Source: Helicoverpa zea (taxonomy: Eukaryota; Arthropoda; Insecta; Lepidoptera; Noctuidae). From it: a stretch of DNA of 64,000 nt. Below are positions 45,601 to 54,737 of the stretch, piece by piece. How positions within the stretch are numbered: position 1 is the first letter of the stretch; every line of letters starts with the position of its first letter. The notes under the pieces are model-generated. The model did no database searches, had not been told where the DNA came from, and saw only the letters and a list, made by a program, of their open reading frames with translations. The position numbers and the translations under genes are program-made. Where the stretch lies: positions 9,313,689 to 9,377,688 of the forward strand of contig NC_061455.1 of the NCBI RefSeq assembly GCF_022581195.2, read 5' to 3'.

Positions 45601-46286
45601 AAATTTATCCTAAATTTTATGCCGTTATGGTCCGAGCTCGTCAGTCCCTCGTCTACCTCCCAGCCTTCGACCAGGCAGAGAAGATCCGCCGAGCATGCCG
45701 TCACGTCGACGTGACTGCAGTATCTCCTGCCCCCTCGGATGGTGTCAAAAGTGGGCAGGGTGCCGCTGTTGAGTACCTGCAACTCCAGCTCGTCCAATGT
45801 GGAGCATAGCTCCTCCCCCCTGCTGTCCTCCGTAAGGCTCCCCCACCATGGGCTCTTTGCGTTAAAGTCGCCTCCGATGAGAAGGTGGCGACTTCCCAGC
45901 TTCCGCCTGACCGCTCTGAGGTGCTCCAGGTACGAGTCCATGGGCTTGTCCGGTTCGAAGTACACCGATGCTGCTGCGATTTCCCAGGCTTGGGTCCGGA
46001 TCCTCACCACGACGATGTTATGGGTGGTGAGTTCTGGGCACTGTATAACGTCGAGGTCGTGGTCGAGCACTACAATGGCAGCTTTTACAGTGCCCTCTCC
46101 CTCCTCCGAAGCCTGGTAGATCCGCGCCCCCCGGTAGCTCCGCATTCTCCGGACAGAACCCACGTAAGGCTCTTGGATGAGAGCGAAAGATGACTTCGAC
46201 CGTGAAGCGGCCTCAAGCAGCTCGGCGGTCGCCAGCTGCTTTCTCTGAAGGTTGGCCTGCAGAACTTTGTATGACCTGGTGTCCAC
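42615..46286 (-). CDS. TRAS-like element A ORF2: endonuclease, reverse transcriptase, RNase H
   Basis: The polyprotein of about 1223 residues has: APE endonuclease (about 1-225; QANLQRKQLA, QEPYVG, GGDFNAKSPWWGS, SSDHNGI) that selects the telomeric site, RT (about 470-760; SYRPIGLLPVLGK, SLDIEGAFDSAWW, FADD at 689-692), RNase H (about 937-1065; FTDGSK, AELLAI, SDSRAAL, HAGIDGNERAD) and a zinc knuckle (CVCDPAVEESVQHILFQC near 1150). The first codon of the frame at 46286 is GTG; no AUG precedes the endonuclease. The frame stays open upstream to overlap the ORF1 stop at 46297-46299 in the +1 frame, so expression needs frameshifting or non-AUG reinitiation. Confidence 0.9.
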   Translation of the reverse strand: MDTRSYKVLQANLQRKQLATAELLEAASRSKSSFALIQEPYVGSVRRMRSYRGARIYQASEEGEGTVKAAIVVLDHDLDVIQCPELTTHNIVVVRIRTQAWEIAAASVYFEPDKPMDSYLEHLRAVRRKLGSRHLLIGGDFNAKSPWWGSLTEDSRGEELCSTLDELELQVLNSGTLPTFDTIRGGRRYCSHVDVTACSADLLCLVEGWEVDEGLTSSDHNGIKFRINLQKSLGIAVKSTTRMFNTKKANWVQFREKLAQFKIEENINKSKFEEIENSQNLEIIINKYLEVIQKSCQETIPKKKNSEKITLPWWSHELESLKKEVATRKRRVRCAAPIRRQSVVEEYLQHKTNYEIKAMIAQTRSWTEFCTKQDREGMWEGIYRVIGRTATRHEDATLIKSGIYLTPAESASHLAETLYPHDLGEEDTEEQKDIRRLAMRVNDRVYDEEHDPPFTPHELITAVSSFNPKKAPGADGLTADICRQAILQDPEAFLALANKCLSLGHFPKKWKEATVVVLRKPGKDNYTNAKSYRPIGLLPVLGKVLEKMVVTRLQWHLVPRLSTRQYGFMPQRSTEDALYNLVNQIKVEIKNKKLVTIVSLDIEGAFDSAWWPAIKVRLAEEKCPVNIRRLLDSYLGDRCVRLRYAGVEHCRNTQKGCVQGSISGPILWNVLLDPLLKNLHDRGVVCQAFADDVVLLFAGDTALEVQRHANAALEFVQEWGVRNKLKFAPHKTCAMLLTNKLKHDTPLLRMGGVDIGMSREIKILGLTIDDKLTFNTHVANVCRKALNIAKQLQRAAKISWGLHPDVVRTIYTAAVEPVILYAAAAWSPAAQKICVRKLLNTVQRGFAQKICKSYRTVSLNSALLLAGLLPLDLRVKEAAGLYEARKGSTRLVLGDREVERVVGFAELPHPALRMDLNFRCLDDRSLVDQHNVQSLRIFTDGSKFQGKVGAALSIWDNQTELRSRKLSLPAYCTVYQAELLAICRATSEALNSGAESCGIYSDSRAALQTVTNPGSMHSLAIEARRNLSVALTLGKAVTLFWIKAHAGIDGNERADELAKEAALSSRRKPDYDRCPVSFVRSELRGDSLGEWNRRYTTGETASVTRVFFPDAREAYRLVRKIQPQGILTNIFTGHGGFSQYLHRFKCRESPSCVCDPAVEESVQHILFQCPIFERKRFDLAQRLETDVAVSRAFELIANKKLRGDFLMFAEQICKIVVERNASA

Positions 46287-46296
46287 TGCGGCGCCC

Positions 46297-47721
46297 TCAG
46301 CAATATCCGATTTTTGACCTGGCCAGTGCGTCCCATCTGCGTCTCACCGGGCAGTCCGGGCTGAACGCATTATGCGTCGTTCCCTCCAGCCCGGCTGTAG
46401 TGCAGTTACAACAGGATGGGGGCGCATTGGCTTTCGCTTCTGGGCAAGAATTGCGTAAGTGAGGGCCACCGCAGTGGCTGCAGGCTTCCTCTTTTTCTGT
46501 GCAAAGGCGTCTGCCGTGCCCATATCCTAAGCATAGGGAGCATTGGACCAGGGGAGATTGGTCTTCCACCCTGATCCGCTGCATGTCTATATACACGGCA
46601 GACGTCCCCGTCAATCTGCTCCAGAGGGTGGGGGAGACTCTCGCAACAATGTGGCACATCAGCTGGTTCCGGGCCCTTTTCCTATATTTTATTATGACGC
46701 GGTCATCCTCAGCCGCAAGGTCGGCGAAGAGCTTGGTGTTCTGCGTCCTCAGGGCTTTCGTGACGTCCTCGTCGGTGTTGTAGCTGAGGACGTCCCTGAG
46801 GATAATGAGCGGGTCTAGGTTTGCTGCGTCCTGGACGGTCAGGTGTTGACCGGCCGACCTGAGCTTTTCCCGGACCCTGCTCCGCTCCTCCTCGTCCCTG
46901 CAGCTGATGACGACCTTGCTGTCCTTGGCCTTTCTGACCCTGTCAATGCGGTAACCACCTTCTTTGGCGTTAATAGCAGTGCGGATTTTATCCAGCACCT
47001 GCTCGCCAGTTTCTTGTTTATCGTTGGAGGCGACCACAACCGAGTGCAGTGTTGGTCGCGGTGATGCTGCGAGCGGCTTTGGTGCCGCCAACACACCCGC
47101 GTATGTGGTCGCGTTCAACGCTGTCGTGTGTTTGGACAGACTTTGTTGGAGTTCCTCCATTTTTTCGGCGCTCTCCTTCACAAGCCTACTGTGGTCCGCC
47201 AGTGAGGAGAGTAGCTGGGAGTACTCTTGGCTGCAATGTTCCGGTAGCACCGCACCGACAGTGGCTGGTTGTTCTTTTTTTGAAGATATAAGGCCCCTCC
47301 CCTTGTCCGCTTCCCCATCCCTCACCATGCGATAGAGGGTGTCTATAGCCATGGTGACATCCTCCTTGATGTCGGTCCGGAGGTTCCGGCTTTGGCCAAG
47401 AGCGATCTTGGCCTTAGTTACCAAGTTTCTGGCTTCTTGCACCCTGCTGACGGAGGCTGGGGGTTTTGGGGCCTCTGCCGTCCCGGTGAACTTCTCTGGA
47501 GCTGGTGACACGCTCTTTAGTATTGTGATCTTTTTAGGTTTCACCGGGGCGGCAGGTGCCGAGCTGGGCAAGGGGGTTTGGCTAGACTCCAACACCTCGA
47601 TGCTCCTCCTGACGTTTGTGTTTGTCGGCTGAGCCGGGCTCACATTTGAAGAATTACCAGGAGAAGCATCTTGGGCTGGAGGAGCATTCTTCCTGTTAAC
47701 GGGCGTTCGGATTCCAAACAT
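46297..47721 (-). CDS. TRAS-like element A ORF1 (gag)
   Basis: This 474-residue protein has a Pro/Ser/Lys-rich N-terminus (1-90), a helical/coiled region (about 100-215) and a conserved core (about 225-380; TLHSVVVAS, DPLIILRDVLS, RVEDQSPLVQC). Three knuckles follow: CSLCLGYGHGRRLC, CSHCGGPHLRNSC and the longer CCNC...HNAFSPDC. R1-clade gag binds element RNA and, for TRAS/SART, localises to telomeres. It ends Tyr-Cys-TGA, followed by G. Confidence 0.88.
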   Translation of the reverse strand: MFGIRTPVNRKNAPPAQDASPGNSSNVSPAQPTNTNVRRSIEVLESSQTPLPSSAPAAPVKPKKITILKSVSPAPEKFTGTAEAPKPPASVSRVQEARNLVTKAKIALGQSRNLRTDIKEDVTMAIDTLYRMVRDGEADKGRGLISSKKEQPATVGAVLPEHCSQEYSQLLSSLADHSRLVKESAEKMEELQQSLSKHTTALNATTYAGVLAAPKPLAASPRPTLHSVVVASNDKQETGEQVLDKIRTAINAKEGGYRIDRVRKAKDSKVVISCRDEEERSRVREKLRSAGQHLTVQDAANLDPLIILRDVLSYNTDEDVTKALRTQNTKLFADLAAEDDRVIIKYRKRARNQLMCHIVARVSPTLWSRLTGTSAVYIDMQRIRVEDQSPLVQCSLCLGYGHGRRLCTEKEEACSHCGGPHLRNSCPEAKANAPPSCCNCTTAGLEGTTHNAFSPDCPVRRRWDALARSKIGYC

Positions 47722-48951
47722 GTTTAGTTTTGTTTGCTGGCGAAGGACAAAAAGACAGTTTTTCTATGATGGATGGCGGCGTTCGAGAAGCTAGCTGTGT
47801 GGGCACCTTAGCAGGGCTACTCTTCTTGCTAGGAAGAAGGGTCCAAAGGGCCCTGGTTAGCCTGTGGATACTTCACGAAGCTAATTGCCGTCGCGTGCTC
47901 GTCCTTGTGCAATGCACCGTCCAGTGTATAGGGCTGGAAGGTGCTGTCAACAGTTTCAAAAGTCAAATTAGAACGGATCAAAAGATCTAATAGTGCTTTG
48001 TGATAATTGTATAGGTTTTAAAATAGTTTGTTAAAACAGTCAAATATATTAGAAAAATAAAATAATTAAATAAAAAGCATAGATAAAAAGTACGAATTAA
48101 AATTTCGGTCACAGTTGACTAGAGTAGATAAGTCGGCAGCTAAAAAAAGCTGTGGGTTCAAATTTTTTGAATAAAATCTAAGTGCAGCGGTCAATAGACA
48201 CGTTACACTGCGTGAGAAAAGATAACTTATGTTGGGGACTGCGCCCCGGTCAACTGATTGGTCAAAATTGTTTTGATAACTTTTCTTGGATAAAACAGTA
48301 CTTCAACCTACGCTAAAAACCGCTTAATTTGAGTAAAAGAGCCCAGATTCAAGCGAATTTTATGTAATCCAAGTCAGGAGACTACTGGGATGCAAAATCC
48401 GTCAAAAAATAATTTTCAAAAATTTGGTCCCAAAGTCACACCCTTTCCTATAGTAAATTTTTCATGCTCTTGATTGCGACTAAAGGGCGGGTGGGGGCAT
48501 TTTTTGACGTTTGGTGCGGCGTAGAGGGACGTGCGATACGTCAAAAGACGCGTCTCGGCGAGCCCTAGCCAGCTGTCCAGAAACTAGAATAGGCTTTCCT
48601 AGAAATTTTGAAAATTTTGGTCGAAAAACTGTAAAATTTAGTGTTTTTTAATAGAAAATATTTAATTTCGACGTCCAAACCTACCCAAAATCGTGCAAAA
48701 TGCAGTCAGGAAGACAGGTCGGAGTGGTAAGTATTTAATAAAAATTTTACAATGAAAAAATCTAGTCAGAATTTTGATAAATAATTAATTTTGTGTTTTT
48801 TACAGGTCGAGAAGGGTGGGGGTGTCAAAAAATCGGGTCACACCGCTTCGATGTCGCGTTTGAAGGGTTATCGCGTGCTTACAAGCCTGTTGTAGCTATT
48901 ATACGCAAAAAACCGCATCAAAATCGGTCTCCTTTTGAAAAAGTTATCAGG
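47722..48951 (-). promoter_or_regulatory. 5' UTR of TRAS-like element A
   Basis: A leader of about 1.23 kb should hold the internal promoter. The proximal part (47722-48000) is shared with the fragment at 31140. The middle contains a block around AGCGGTCAAAAGAC-type sequence (48185-48210) found in all copies. The distal part (about 48300-48951) is nearly identical to B and C. Confidence 0.75.
48700..48895 (+). other. Antisense spliced small ORF candidate in TRAS 5' UTR (element A)
   Basis: On the strand opposite to the element, ATG at 48700 opens nine codons. A 79-base interval starting GTAAGT and ending TTTTTTACAG (48727-48805) follows, then 29 more codons to TAG at 48893-48895. Removing the interval gives a 38-residue basic, Gly/Ser-rich peptide with no family I recognise. 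Unspliced, a stop follows four codons into the interval. Functionality is unproven. Confidence 0.35.
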
Positions 48952-48964
48952 GTTAGGTTAGGTT

Positions 48965-48968
<4 letters not shown>
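48952..48968 (+). repeat. (TTAGG) spacer between elements A and B
   Basis: About three units separate the 5' end of A from the poly(A) of B. Confidence 0.95.
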
Positions 48969-49008
<40 letters not shown>

Positions 49009-49009
<1 letters not shown>

Positions 49010-49090
49010 TGGCAGGAGTGGGAAATCCTCATGGACACCCCGAGGGGTAGTGCCGGACTCTTACCGGCTAAAACCCACTCCTGCCGTCCC
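49009..49090 (-). promoter_or_regulatory. 3'-terminal cloverleaf-like RNA module (element B)
   Basis: In sense an outer 12-bp stem (GGCAGGAGTGGG with CCCACTCCTGCC) encloses three hairpins: CCGG-TAAGAGT-CCGG, ACCCC-TC-GGGGT and TCC-ATGA-GGA. It lies directly before the poly(A). The same 80 bases occur in C and a variant in the SART-like copies. R1-clade RTs are known to need 3' UTR sequence to start reverse transcription, so an RT-recognition role is likely. Confidence 0.7.
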
Positions 49091-49096
49091 TTGTTC

Positions 49097-49113
49097 CCCT
49101 GACGTGGTCAGAG
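49097..49113 (-). promoter_or_regulatory. Conserved 3' UTR hairpin (element B)
   Basis: In sense: CTCTGA-CCACG-TCAGGG, in which one pair becomes G-U relative to A. Confidence 0.65.
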
Positions 49114-49576
49114 ACCTGTTTAGACTTGTTTCTTTTGTTTAAACTTGATTAATTTTTTGATGATATGTGGAATCTTAGATCGTTTTAAAATATATATTTG
49201 TATATAATAAATATTCGTATATATTTAAATGGTTGTATATATTTTATATTTTACAAAGTAGTTCATGTGTTTTCTATATCATATAATTCCAGTATTTATA
49301 CCTATTAAGATCTGTTTGTTATTTGTATATATTTAATTATAAATATTTGTATATAGTTGTATAAGTTAAATTATAGGTATTTGTGTATAATTGTAAAATT
49401 GAATTATAAATATTTATGTATAGTTGTAAAAATTTAAATTATAAATATTTGTGTATAATTGTATAAAATAAATGTTAAATATTTTTGTGTATATATATAT
49501 GTAATAAATTGACGATCTTTTGTGTATACCCCATGCTTACCAGGCCATATTATTTCTAATAAGGTGGAAGCATGGG
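49114..49576 (-). other. 3' UTR of element B
   Basis: AT-rich, with loosely repeated TATTTGTATATA / TTGTATAA motifs at roughly 50-bp intervals (49190-49500). No coding signal. Confidence 0.5.
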
Positions 49577-52500
49577 TCAGGCTTCTTTATTCCTACGTAT
49601 TATTTTATTTGCAACTGTTTCGGCATACTCTAGGAATTTTTCTCTTGCTTTTCGTTTGTGCATTATGTGGCTAATGTTTTGCAGGCTCAGCTCTGTATCT
49701 AATTCCTGTTCCAGTGCCCACCGTTCCCGCGCGAAGATAGGGCATTCTAGGATGATGTGGGGGACAGACTCGATCGCACTAGGGTCGCAGATGCACGATG
49801 GGTTCTCCTTACACTTAAAGCGGTGCAAGTATTCGGAGAACCCGCCGTGCCCCGTCAGCACTTGTGTTATTACCCCACGTGGTAGAATTTTTCTGACGAT
49901 CCTGTACGCGTCCGCAGCGTCGGGCAGAAAGATCTTCGTGACCCCCGCTGTCGCTCCGTTTCCGTATCTCCGATTCCATTCGCCCAGCGACTCCAATCGG
50001 ATCTGCCGCTTGACGAATGAAACCGGGCAGAGGTCGTAATCTGGCCTGGTTTTGTTCTTCAAAGCCGCTTCCTTGGCCAGGTGGTCGGCGCGCTCATTTC
50101 CCTCCAGTCCAGCGTGTGCCTTTATCCAGAACAAGGATGTAACTTTGCCCTGGGATAAAGCCACACTGAGGTTCGCCCTTGCTTCCACTGCCAGGGCGTG
50201 GAGGGCACTCTGGTTGGTGACCGTTTGCAGGGCTGCCTTCGAGTCGCTGTATATGCCAAAAGTGCCCTCCCGGCGCCGCAGTATTTGCCTAGTGGCTACG
50301 CATATGGCCAGGAGTTCTGCCTGGTAGACAGTACAGCAGGACGGCAGACTGAGTTTCGAGGACTTGATCTCGGCCTCTCTATCCCAAAGGGAGAGTGCTG
50401 CTCCGACCTTGCCCTCGATCTTGCTGCCGTCTGTAAAGAACCGTATGTCCTGGCTGTTGTGGGACTCCACATGAGACTGATCTACCAAGCTCACGAACCC
50501 CATGGCCGTATGTTTCGCCGGGTGTGGCGTGTCTGCGAACGCCACCACCCGTTCCACCTCACGACCGGCCAGCGAAGTTACTCCCTTTTTCTTTTCATAG
50601 AGCGCGGCTGCTTCTTGAATCCTAAGGTCGAGCGGGAGCAGCCCCGCCAGCACAAGTGCCGAATGCAGTGAAACGGTGCGGTACGCTCCGCACAGCTTCT
50701 GAGCGAACCCTCGCTGGACCGAATTAAGGAGTTTCTGCACACCGACTTTCCTGGCTGCTGGCGCCCAGGCGCTGGCCGCGTACAGAATCACCGGTTCCAC
50801 TGCCGCCGTGTAGATGCTGCGGATCACCTCGGGGTGTAGACCCCAGCTCACCTTTGCCGCCCTGGCCAACTGTTTGTAGATATTAATAGCCTTCTTACAA
50901 ACGTTTGCGACGTGCGTGTTGAAGGTGAGCTTGTGATCCACAGTGAGCCCCAGTATCTTTATTTCCTCTGACATGCCAATGGCGACCCCGCTCATGCTCA
51001 GGAGGGGGACATCGTACTTTAGCTTCCTGGTTACGACCATGGCGCATGTTTTGTGTGGCGCAAACTTCAGCTTATTTCTGATGCCCCACCCCCGAACATA
51101 CTCGAGGGCGGCATTGGCACGTCTTTGGATTTCGAGTGCTGTATCCCCGCTGAAAATGAGGACGACGTCGTCAGCGAAAGCCTGACAGTAGTCGCCTCGC
51201 TGTTCAAGACCTTTTAGCAGGGGATCCAGCACCAGGTTCCAAAGGATTGGGCCTCCAATAGACCCCTGCACACATCCCTTGTTCGTATCCCGGCGGCACT
51301 CCGCTCCGGCGTACCTGACCCGGACACACCTGTCGTTGAGGTAGCTGTCTATCATCCTTCTTATGTTCACCGGGCACTTTTCCTCAGCCAGTCTGGTCCT
51401 GATGGCCGGCCACCATGCGCTGTCGAAGGCTCCCTCTATATCAAGAGAGACAACAGTGATCAGCTTTTTGTCGTTTAATTTTTCCTTGATGTGTTGAATC
51501 ATGGTGTAGAGGGAGTCTTCGGTGCTTTTTTGTGGCATGAAGCCAAACTGGCGAGTACTAAGCCGCGGGACTAGGTGCCATTTGAGACGAGCTACCATCA
51601 ACTTTTCCAGGATTTTGCCCAGGACAGGTAATAGGCCGATGGGTCGGTAAGACTTGGGGGCGGTGTAGGTGTCTTTCCCTGGCTTCCGGAGGATCACCAC
51701 TGTGGCCTCCTTCCAGGCTCCGGGGAAGTGTCCCTGCTCCAGACATTTATTGGCCAGGGCGAGGAAGATCCCCGGATCGCGGAAGATGGCTTGAGCGCAG
51801 ATATCGGCGGTGAGACCATCCGCCCCGGGTGCCTTTTTTGGGTTGAAGCTATCCACCGCCGTTTTCAGTTCCAGTAGCGTGAACGGTGGGTCATGGTGCT
51901 CATCATGCGACCACACGTTCGAGCGATCGGCATCTTCACGAGTACGGCGGTGGTCCTCGGTTTCGCCCTCTTCCGAGTCCACGGGGTAGAAGGTCTCCGC
52001 CAGGAGCCGCGCTGAGTTTTCTGGGCTCAATGGCAGTCCGTCCTTGACCAGGGGTACATCCTCACATCTTTTTGTGGTGCGACCGATAACCCTATAGATC
52101 CCCTCCCATACCCCCTCCCTATCTTGTTTCTCGCAGAACCCCTTCCAACTTTGCACTTGTGCTTTCATTGCCTCGTGTTCATATTTTTCTTTTGCTTGCA
52201 GGTACTCATCAACGACCTTTTGTCTCCGGATCTTCGCGGCACAGCGTATACGGCGTCTCCTAGTGTTGACCTCGTTTTTCATCTCGACGAGCTCGGTTGA
52301 CCACCACGGTATGTTGACTAAACTGTTATTTTTAATTTTTGGTATGGTTTCCTGACTTGTTTTAATTATTATGTTGATGTAATTTTGAATTGATTGATCT
52401 AAAGATTGTGTGTTGTTAATTTTGTTTATTTCTATACTATTAATTTGATACTCTTCTTCCAATTGGGCCAATTTCTCACGAAATTGACTCCAATTGGCTT

Positions 52501-53323
52501 TTTTGGTGTTATAAATTCTTGTTTGCCTATTAATGTTAATACCTTTTGATTTTTGTAATTTAATTTTGAACACAATACCGTTGTGGTCCGAGCTCGTGAT
52601 GCCGCTCTCGACTCTCCAGTCTTCAATTAGACCAAGGAGTCCCTCCGAGCAGGCTGTGAGGTCAACAAAGCTGGTGAACTGCTTTCCTCCTCTGAAGGTG
52701 TCGAAGGTCGGAGTATTGCCGGTGTTGAGTACCTGCAAGCCCATGTCCTCGAAGCTGCCAGCTACTTCTTCCCCCCTGCTGTCGATGATTGAGCTACCCC
52801 ACCAGGTGCTCTTTGCGTTCGCATCGCCCCCGACTATAATATCTAGGTGACCCATTTCCTCTCGGATCCGCCTTAGTTGCTCCAAGTATGGCTCTATGGG
52901 CTGGTCCGGTTCAAAGTAGAACGAGACTACCGCAATCTCCCAGGCGCGGGTACGGATCCTTACCACCGTGATGTTGTTGGTGGTAAGTTCTGGACACTGT
53001 AGCACGTCTAGGTCGTGATTGAAGACGGCTATTGCCGACTTTACAGTTCCTTCTCCTTGGTCGGCGCTCTGGAAGATTCTCACTCCGTGATAGTCTCGCA
53101 TCTTCCGGATCCCACCCACATACGGCTCCTGGAGCAACGCCAGAGCAACTTTCCTGTCGCCGGCCTCTATGAGCAGTTCTTGCGTGGCTAGGTTCTTCCT
53201 CTGGAGGTTGGTTTGGATTACTGAGTACTCTGGGTCAGGTCGGGGTCGAATAGCTGGCTGGCTGATTCCGGGTGCGGTAGGCTCAACCTTAGCAGTAGGC
53301 GACTGACAGACGGGATAATGCAT
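49577..53323 (-). CDS. TRAS-like element B ORF2: endonuclease, reverse transcriptase, RNase H
   Basis: The 1248-residue frame has the same layout as A: endonuclease (QTNLQRKNLA, QEPYVGG, GGDANAKSTWWGS, SSDHNGI), RT (SLDIEGAFDSAWW, QGSIGGPILWN, FADD near 715), RNase H (FTDGSK near 962, SDSKAAL, HAGLEGNERAD) and a terminal knuckle (CICDPSAIESVPHIILEC). B alone has an in-frame ATG (53321-53323) upstream of the ORF1 stop, giving a 35-base overlap. Whether it is used is uncertain, since the codons between it and the junction are only the shifted reading of the ORF1 end. Confidence 0.9.
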   Translation of the reverse strand: MHYPVCQSPTAKVEPTAPGISQPAIRPRPDPEYSVIQTNLQRKNLATQELLIEAGDRKVALALLQEPYVGGIRKMRDYHGVRIFQSADQGEGTVKSAIAVFNHDLDVLQCPELTTNNITVVRIRTRAWEIAVVSFYFEPDQPIEPYLEQLRRIREEMGHLDIIVGGDANAKSTWWGSSIIDSRGEEVAGSFEDMGLQVLNTGNTPTFDTFRGGKQFTSFVDLTACSEGLLGLIEDWRVESGITSSDHNGIVFKIKLQKSKGININRQTRIYNTKKANWSQFREKLAQLEEEYQINSIEINKINNTQSLDQSIQNYINIIIKTSQETIPKIKNNSLVNIPWWSTELVEMKNEVNTRRRRIRCAAKIRRQKVVDEYLQAKEKYEHEAMKAQVQSWKGFCEKQDREGVWEGIYRVIGRTTKRCEDVPLVKDGLPLSPENSARLLAETFYPVDSEEGETEDHRRTREDADRSNVWSHDEHHDPPFTLLELKTAVDSFNPKKAPGADGLTADICAQAIFRDPGIFLALANKCLEQGHFPGAWKEATVVILRKPGKDTYTAPKSYRPIGLLPVLGKILEKLMVARLKWHLVPRLSTRQFGFMPQKSTEDSLYTMIQHIKEKLNDKKLITVVSLDIEGAFDSAWWPAIRTRLAEEKCPVNIRRMIDSYLNDRCVRVRYAGAECRRDTNKGCVQGSIGGPILWNLVLDPLLKGLEQRGDYCQAFADDVVLIFSGDTALEIQRRANAALEYVRGWGIRNKLKFAPHKTCAMVVTRKLKYDVPLLSMSGVAIGMSEEIKILGLTVDHKLTFNTHVANVCKKAINIYKQLARAAKVSWGLHPEVIRSIYTAAVEPVILYAASAWAPAARKVGVQKLLNSVQRGFAQKLCGAYRTVSLHSALVLAGLLPLDLRIQEAAALYEKKKGVTSLAGREVERVVAFADTPHPAKHTAMGFVSLVDQSHVESHNSQDIRFFTDGSKIEGKVGAALSLWDREAEIKSSKLSLPSCCTVYQAELLAICVATRQILRRREGTFGIYSDSKAALQTVTNQSALHALAVEARANLSVALSQGKVTSLFWIKAHAGLEGNERADHLAKEAALKNKTRPDYDLCPVSFVKRQIRLESLGEWNRRYGNGATAGVTKIFLPDAADAYRIVRKILPRGVITQVLTGHGGFSEYLHRFKCKENPSCICDPSAIESVPHIILECPIFARERWALEQELDTELSLQNISHIMHKRKAREKFLEYAETVANKIIRRNKEA

Positions 53324-54737
53324 CCCACTTCACCCGGACGGGGCACTCGCTGTCGAAGGCGTTATGGTCGATCTTGGGCATTTTTGCCAGAAGGCAGTTG
53401 CGGCATTTGGGAGGTTCGGCTGCTTGCCTTAAGGGGCAGTCCGCTCGGAGGTGGAGGTCTCCGCAATGAATGCAGACATCGGCTGTTTCCGTGCACATCT
53501 TCCGGGTATGACCATAGCGCAGGCAGCGCGTGCACTGTACCAGAGGTGACTGGTCCAGTACACGCACCCTCTGCAGGTCGATGTGCAGTCTTCCCGCCGA
53601 TGTCAGCCTCTGCCATAACGCTGGGGACACCTGCAGAATGATGTGGCACGTGTGGGGATTTCTCGTCCTGCGACGGTATTTGATGCCCATTCTCGCATCC
53701 TCTGCAGGTACGTCCCCAATCAGGTGGTGATTTTGGCATTTTATTGCCTGGATGACCTCCTCGTCCGAGTGACAGGAGAGGACGTCCTTGATGATTATGA
53801 GCGGGTCCTTGTTCTTCACTTCTTCCACCATCAGGTTACCCGCTCTCTTGATCCTCTCCGTCGCCCTAGTCATTTCCTCCCGGGATCCAAAGCCCACAAC
53901 CACCTTCCGGTCCCTTGCCTTCCTCAGCCGTTCGACCCTCGTGCCCTCATTTTTTGCATCGACCGCCGTCCTCAGCTTCTCGATGACCACTTCACCGGTG
54001 TCTTGATCGCAGGTGGATGACACGATCACCGAGTGCAGTGGCTCTCGGAATTGTATTTTTGAGGTTGCGGCGATCTCTGCGAACGTCGGTCCCTGGCCAG
54101 CCACGTAGCGTGGCGCCTCTTTAAGTTGTTCCGACAGAGCCTGCGTGTGCTGTTTGCAGTCCTCCAGGGCCCGGTTGTGGCTCTGGAGCGAATCCATGAG
54201 CTGATTCACAAGCTCTGTCGGAAATTCCTGGCGAGGAGTCTGTTGAGGTGGGATGGATTCCGTTGTGTTTTCCAACTCGGCACTTGTTTCCTTATCTGCC
54301 CCTGCCTCCTTGACGAGGTGGTAGAGTCTCTCGGCTGCCTTGGTGATCTCATAGGCGATTTCCTTTTTTAAGTTACGAGAGCTCACCACCTGCATTTTTA
54401 CTTTTGAGAGGCAGGCTTTGGCTTCGGTCATCCTGTTCATGTACCGAGTTGGCTGTGTCGTTTGAGAAGGTGGCGATGACAGGATTATTGTTTGCTCTAG
54501 CCGTGACTCTTGTGGGAGGATTGTTTTGGGCCTGAGCTTAGGTGGAGATCTTTTCGGGGACTTTGGCTGAGGCGAAGGTGTTTTCTGAGGGCGGGCCTCG
54601 CTGACTATCTCAGCCTCCCGCTCTTCAGGACTGTGACATACTGATGGTCCTGCCTCAGCTACTATTGAGCTTCCCGATTCCGACCTCTCTACTCTGGCCT
54701 TGAGCTTCTTCGCCACTGGAGTTCTCATGCCGAACAT
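53289..54737 (-). CDS. TRAS-like element B ORF1 (gag)
   Basis: A 482-residue protein with an N-terminal basic/Pro-rich region, a helical middle, the conserved core (LHSVIVSSTC, DPLIIIKDVLS, RVLDQSPLVQC) and knuckles CTRCLRYGHTRKMC, CIHCGDLHLRADC and CRNC...HNAFDSEC. It ends Tyr-Cys-TAA, followed by G. Confidence 0.88.
   Translation of the reverse strand: MFGMRTPVAKKLKARVERSESGSSIVAEAGPSVCHSPEEREAEIVSEARPQKTPSPQPKSPKRSPPKLRPKTILPQESRLEQTIILSSPPSQTTQPTRYMNRMTEAKACLSKVKMQVVSSRNLKKEIAYEITKAAERLYHLVKEAGADKETSAELENTTESIPPQQTPRQEFPTELVNQLMDSLQSHNRALEDCKQHTQALSEQLKEAPRYVAGQGPTFAEIAATSKIQFREPLHSVIVSSTCDQDTGEVVIEKLRTAVDAKNEGTRVERLRKARDRKVVVGFGSREEMTRATERIKRAGNLMVEEVKNKDPLIIIKDVLSCHSDEEVIQAIKCQNHHLIGDVPAEDARMGIKYRRRTRNPHTCHIILQVSPALWQRLTSAGRLHIDLQRVRVLDQSPLVQCTRCLRYGHTRKMCTETADVCIHCGDLHLRADCPLRQAAEPPKCRNCLLAKMPKIDHNAFDSECPVRVKWDALSRLSVAYC

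Larger units (their letters stand above)
42484..48951 (-). mobile_element. TRAS-like telomeric retrotransposon A, full length
   Basis: An R1-clade element of about 6.5 kb is inserted in TTAGG repeats. In sense direction it runs 5' UTR (48951-47722), ORF1, ORF2, 3' UTR and poly(A), then (CCTAA)n. Poly(A) abutting CCTAA in the sense strand is the orientation known for TRAS elements, whose endonuclease cuts TTAGG repeats. Both ORFs are intact. Its 3' UTR differs from B and C: it lacks the cloverleaf-like module but has the CTCTGA/TCAGAG hairpin at 42543-42559. Confidence 0.9.

Noticed and set aside
43369..46193. Many plus-strand open frames within the TRAS-like elements
   Set aside because: They overlap intact minus-strand EN-RT-RNase H frames with all catalytic motifs, so they are shadows.
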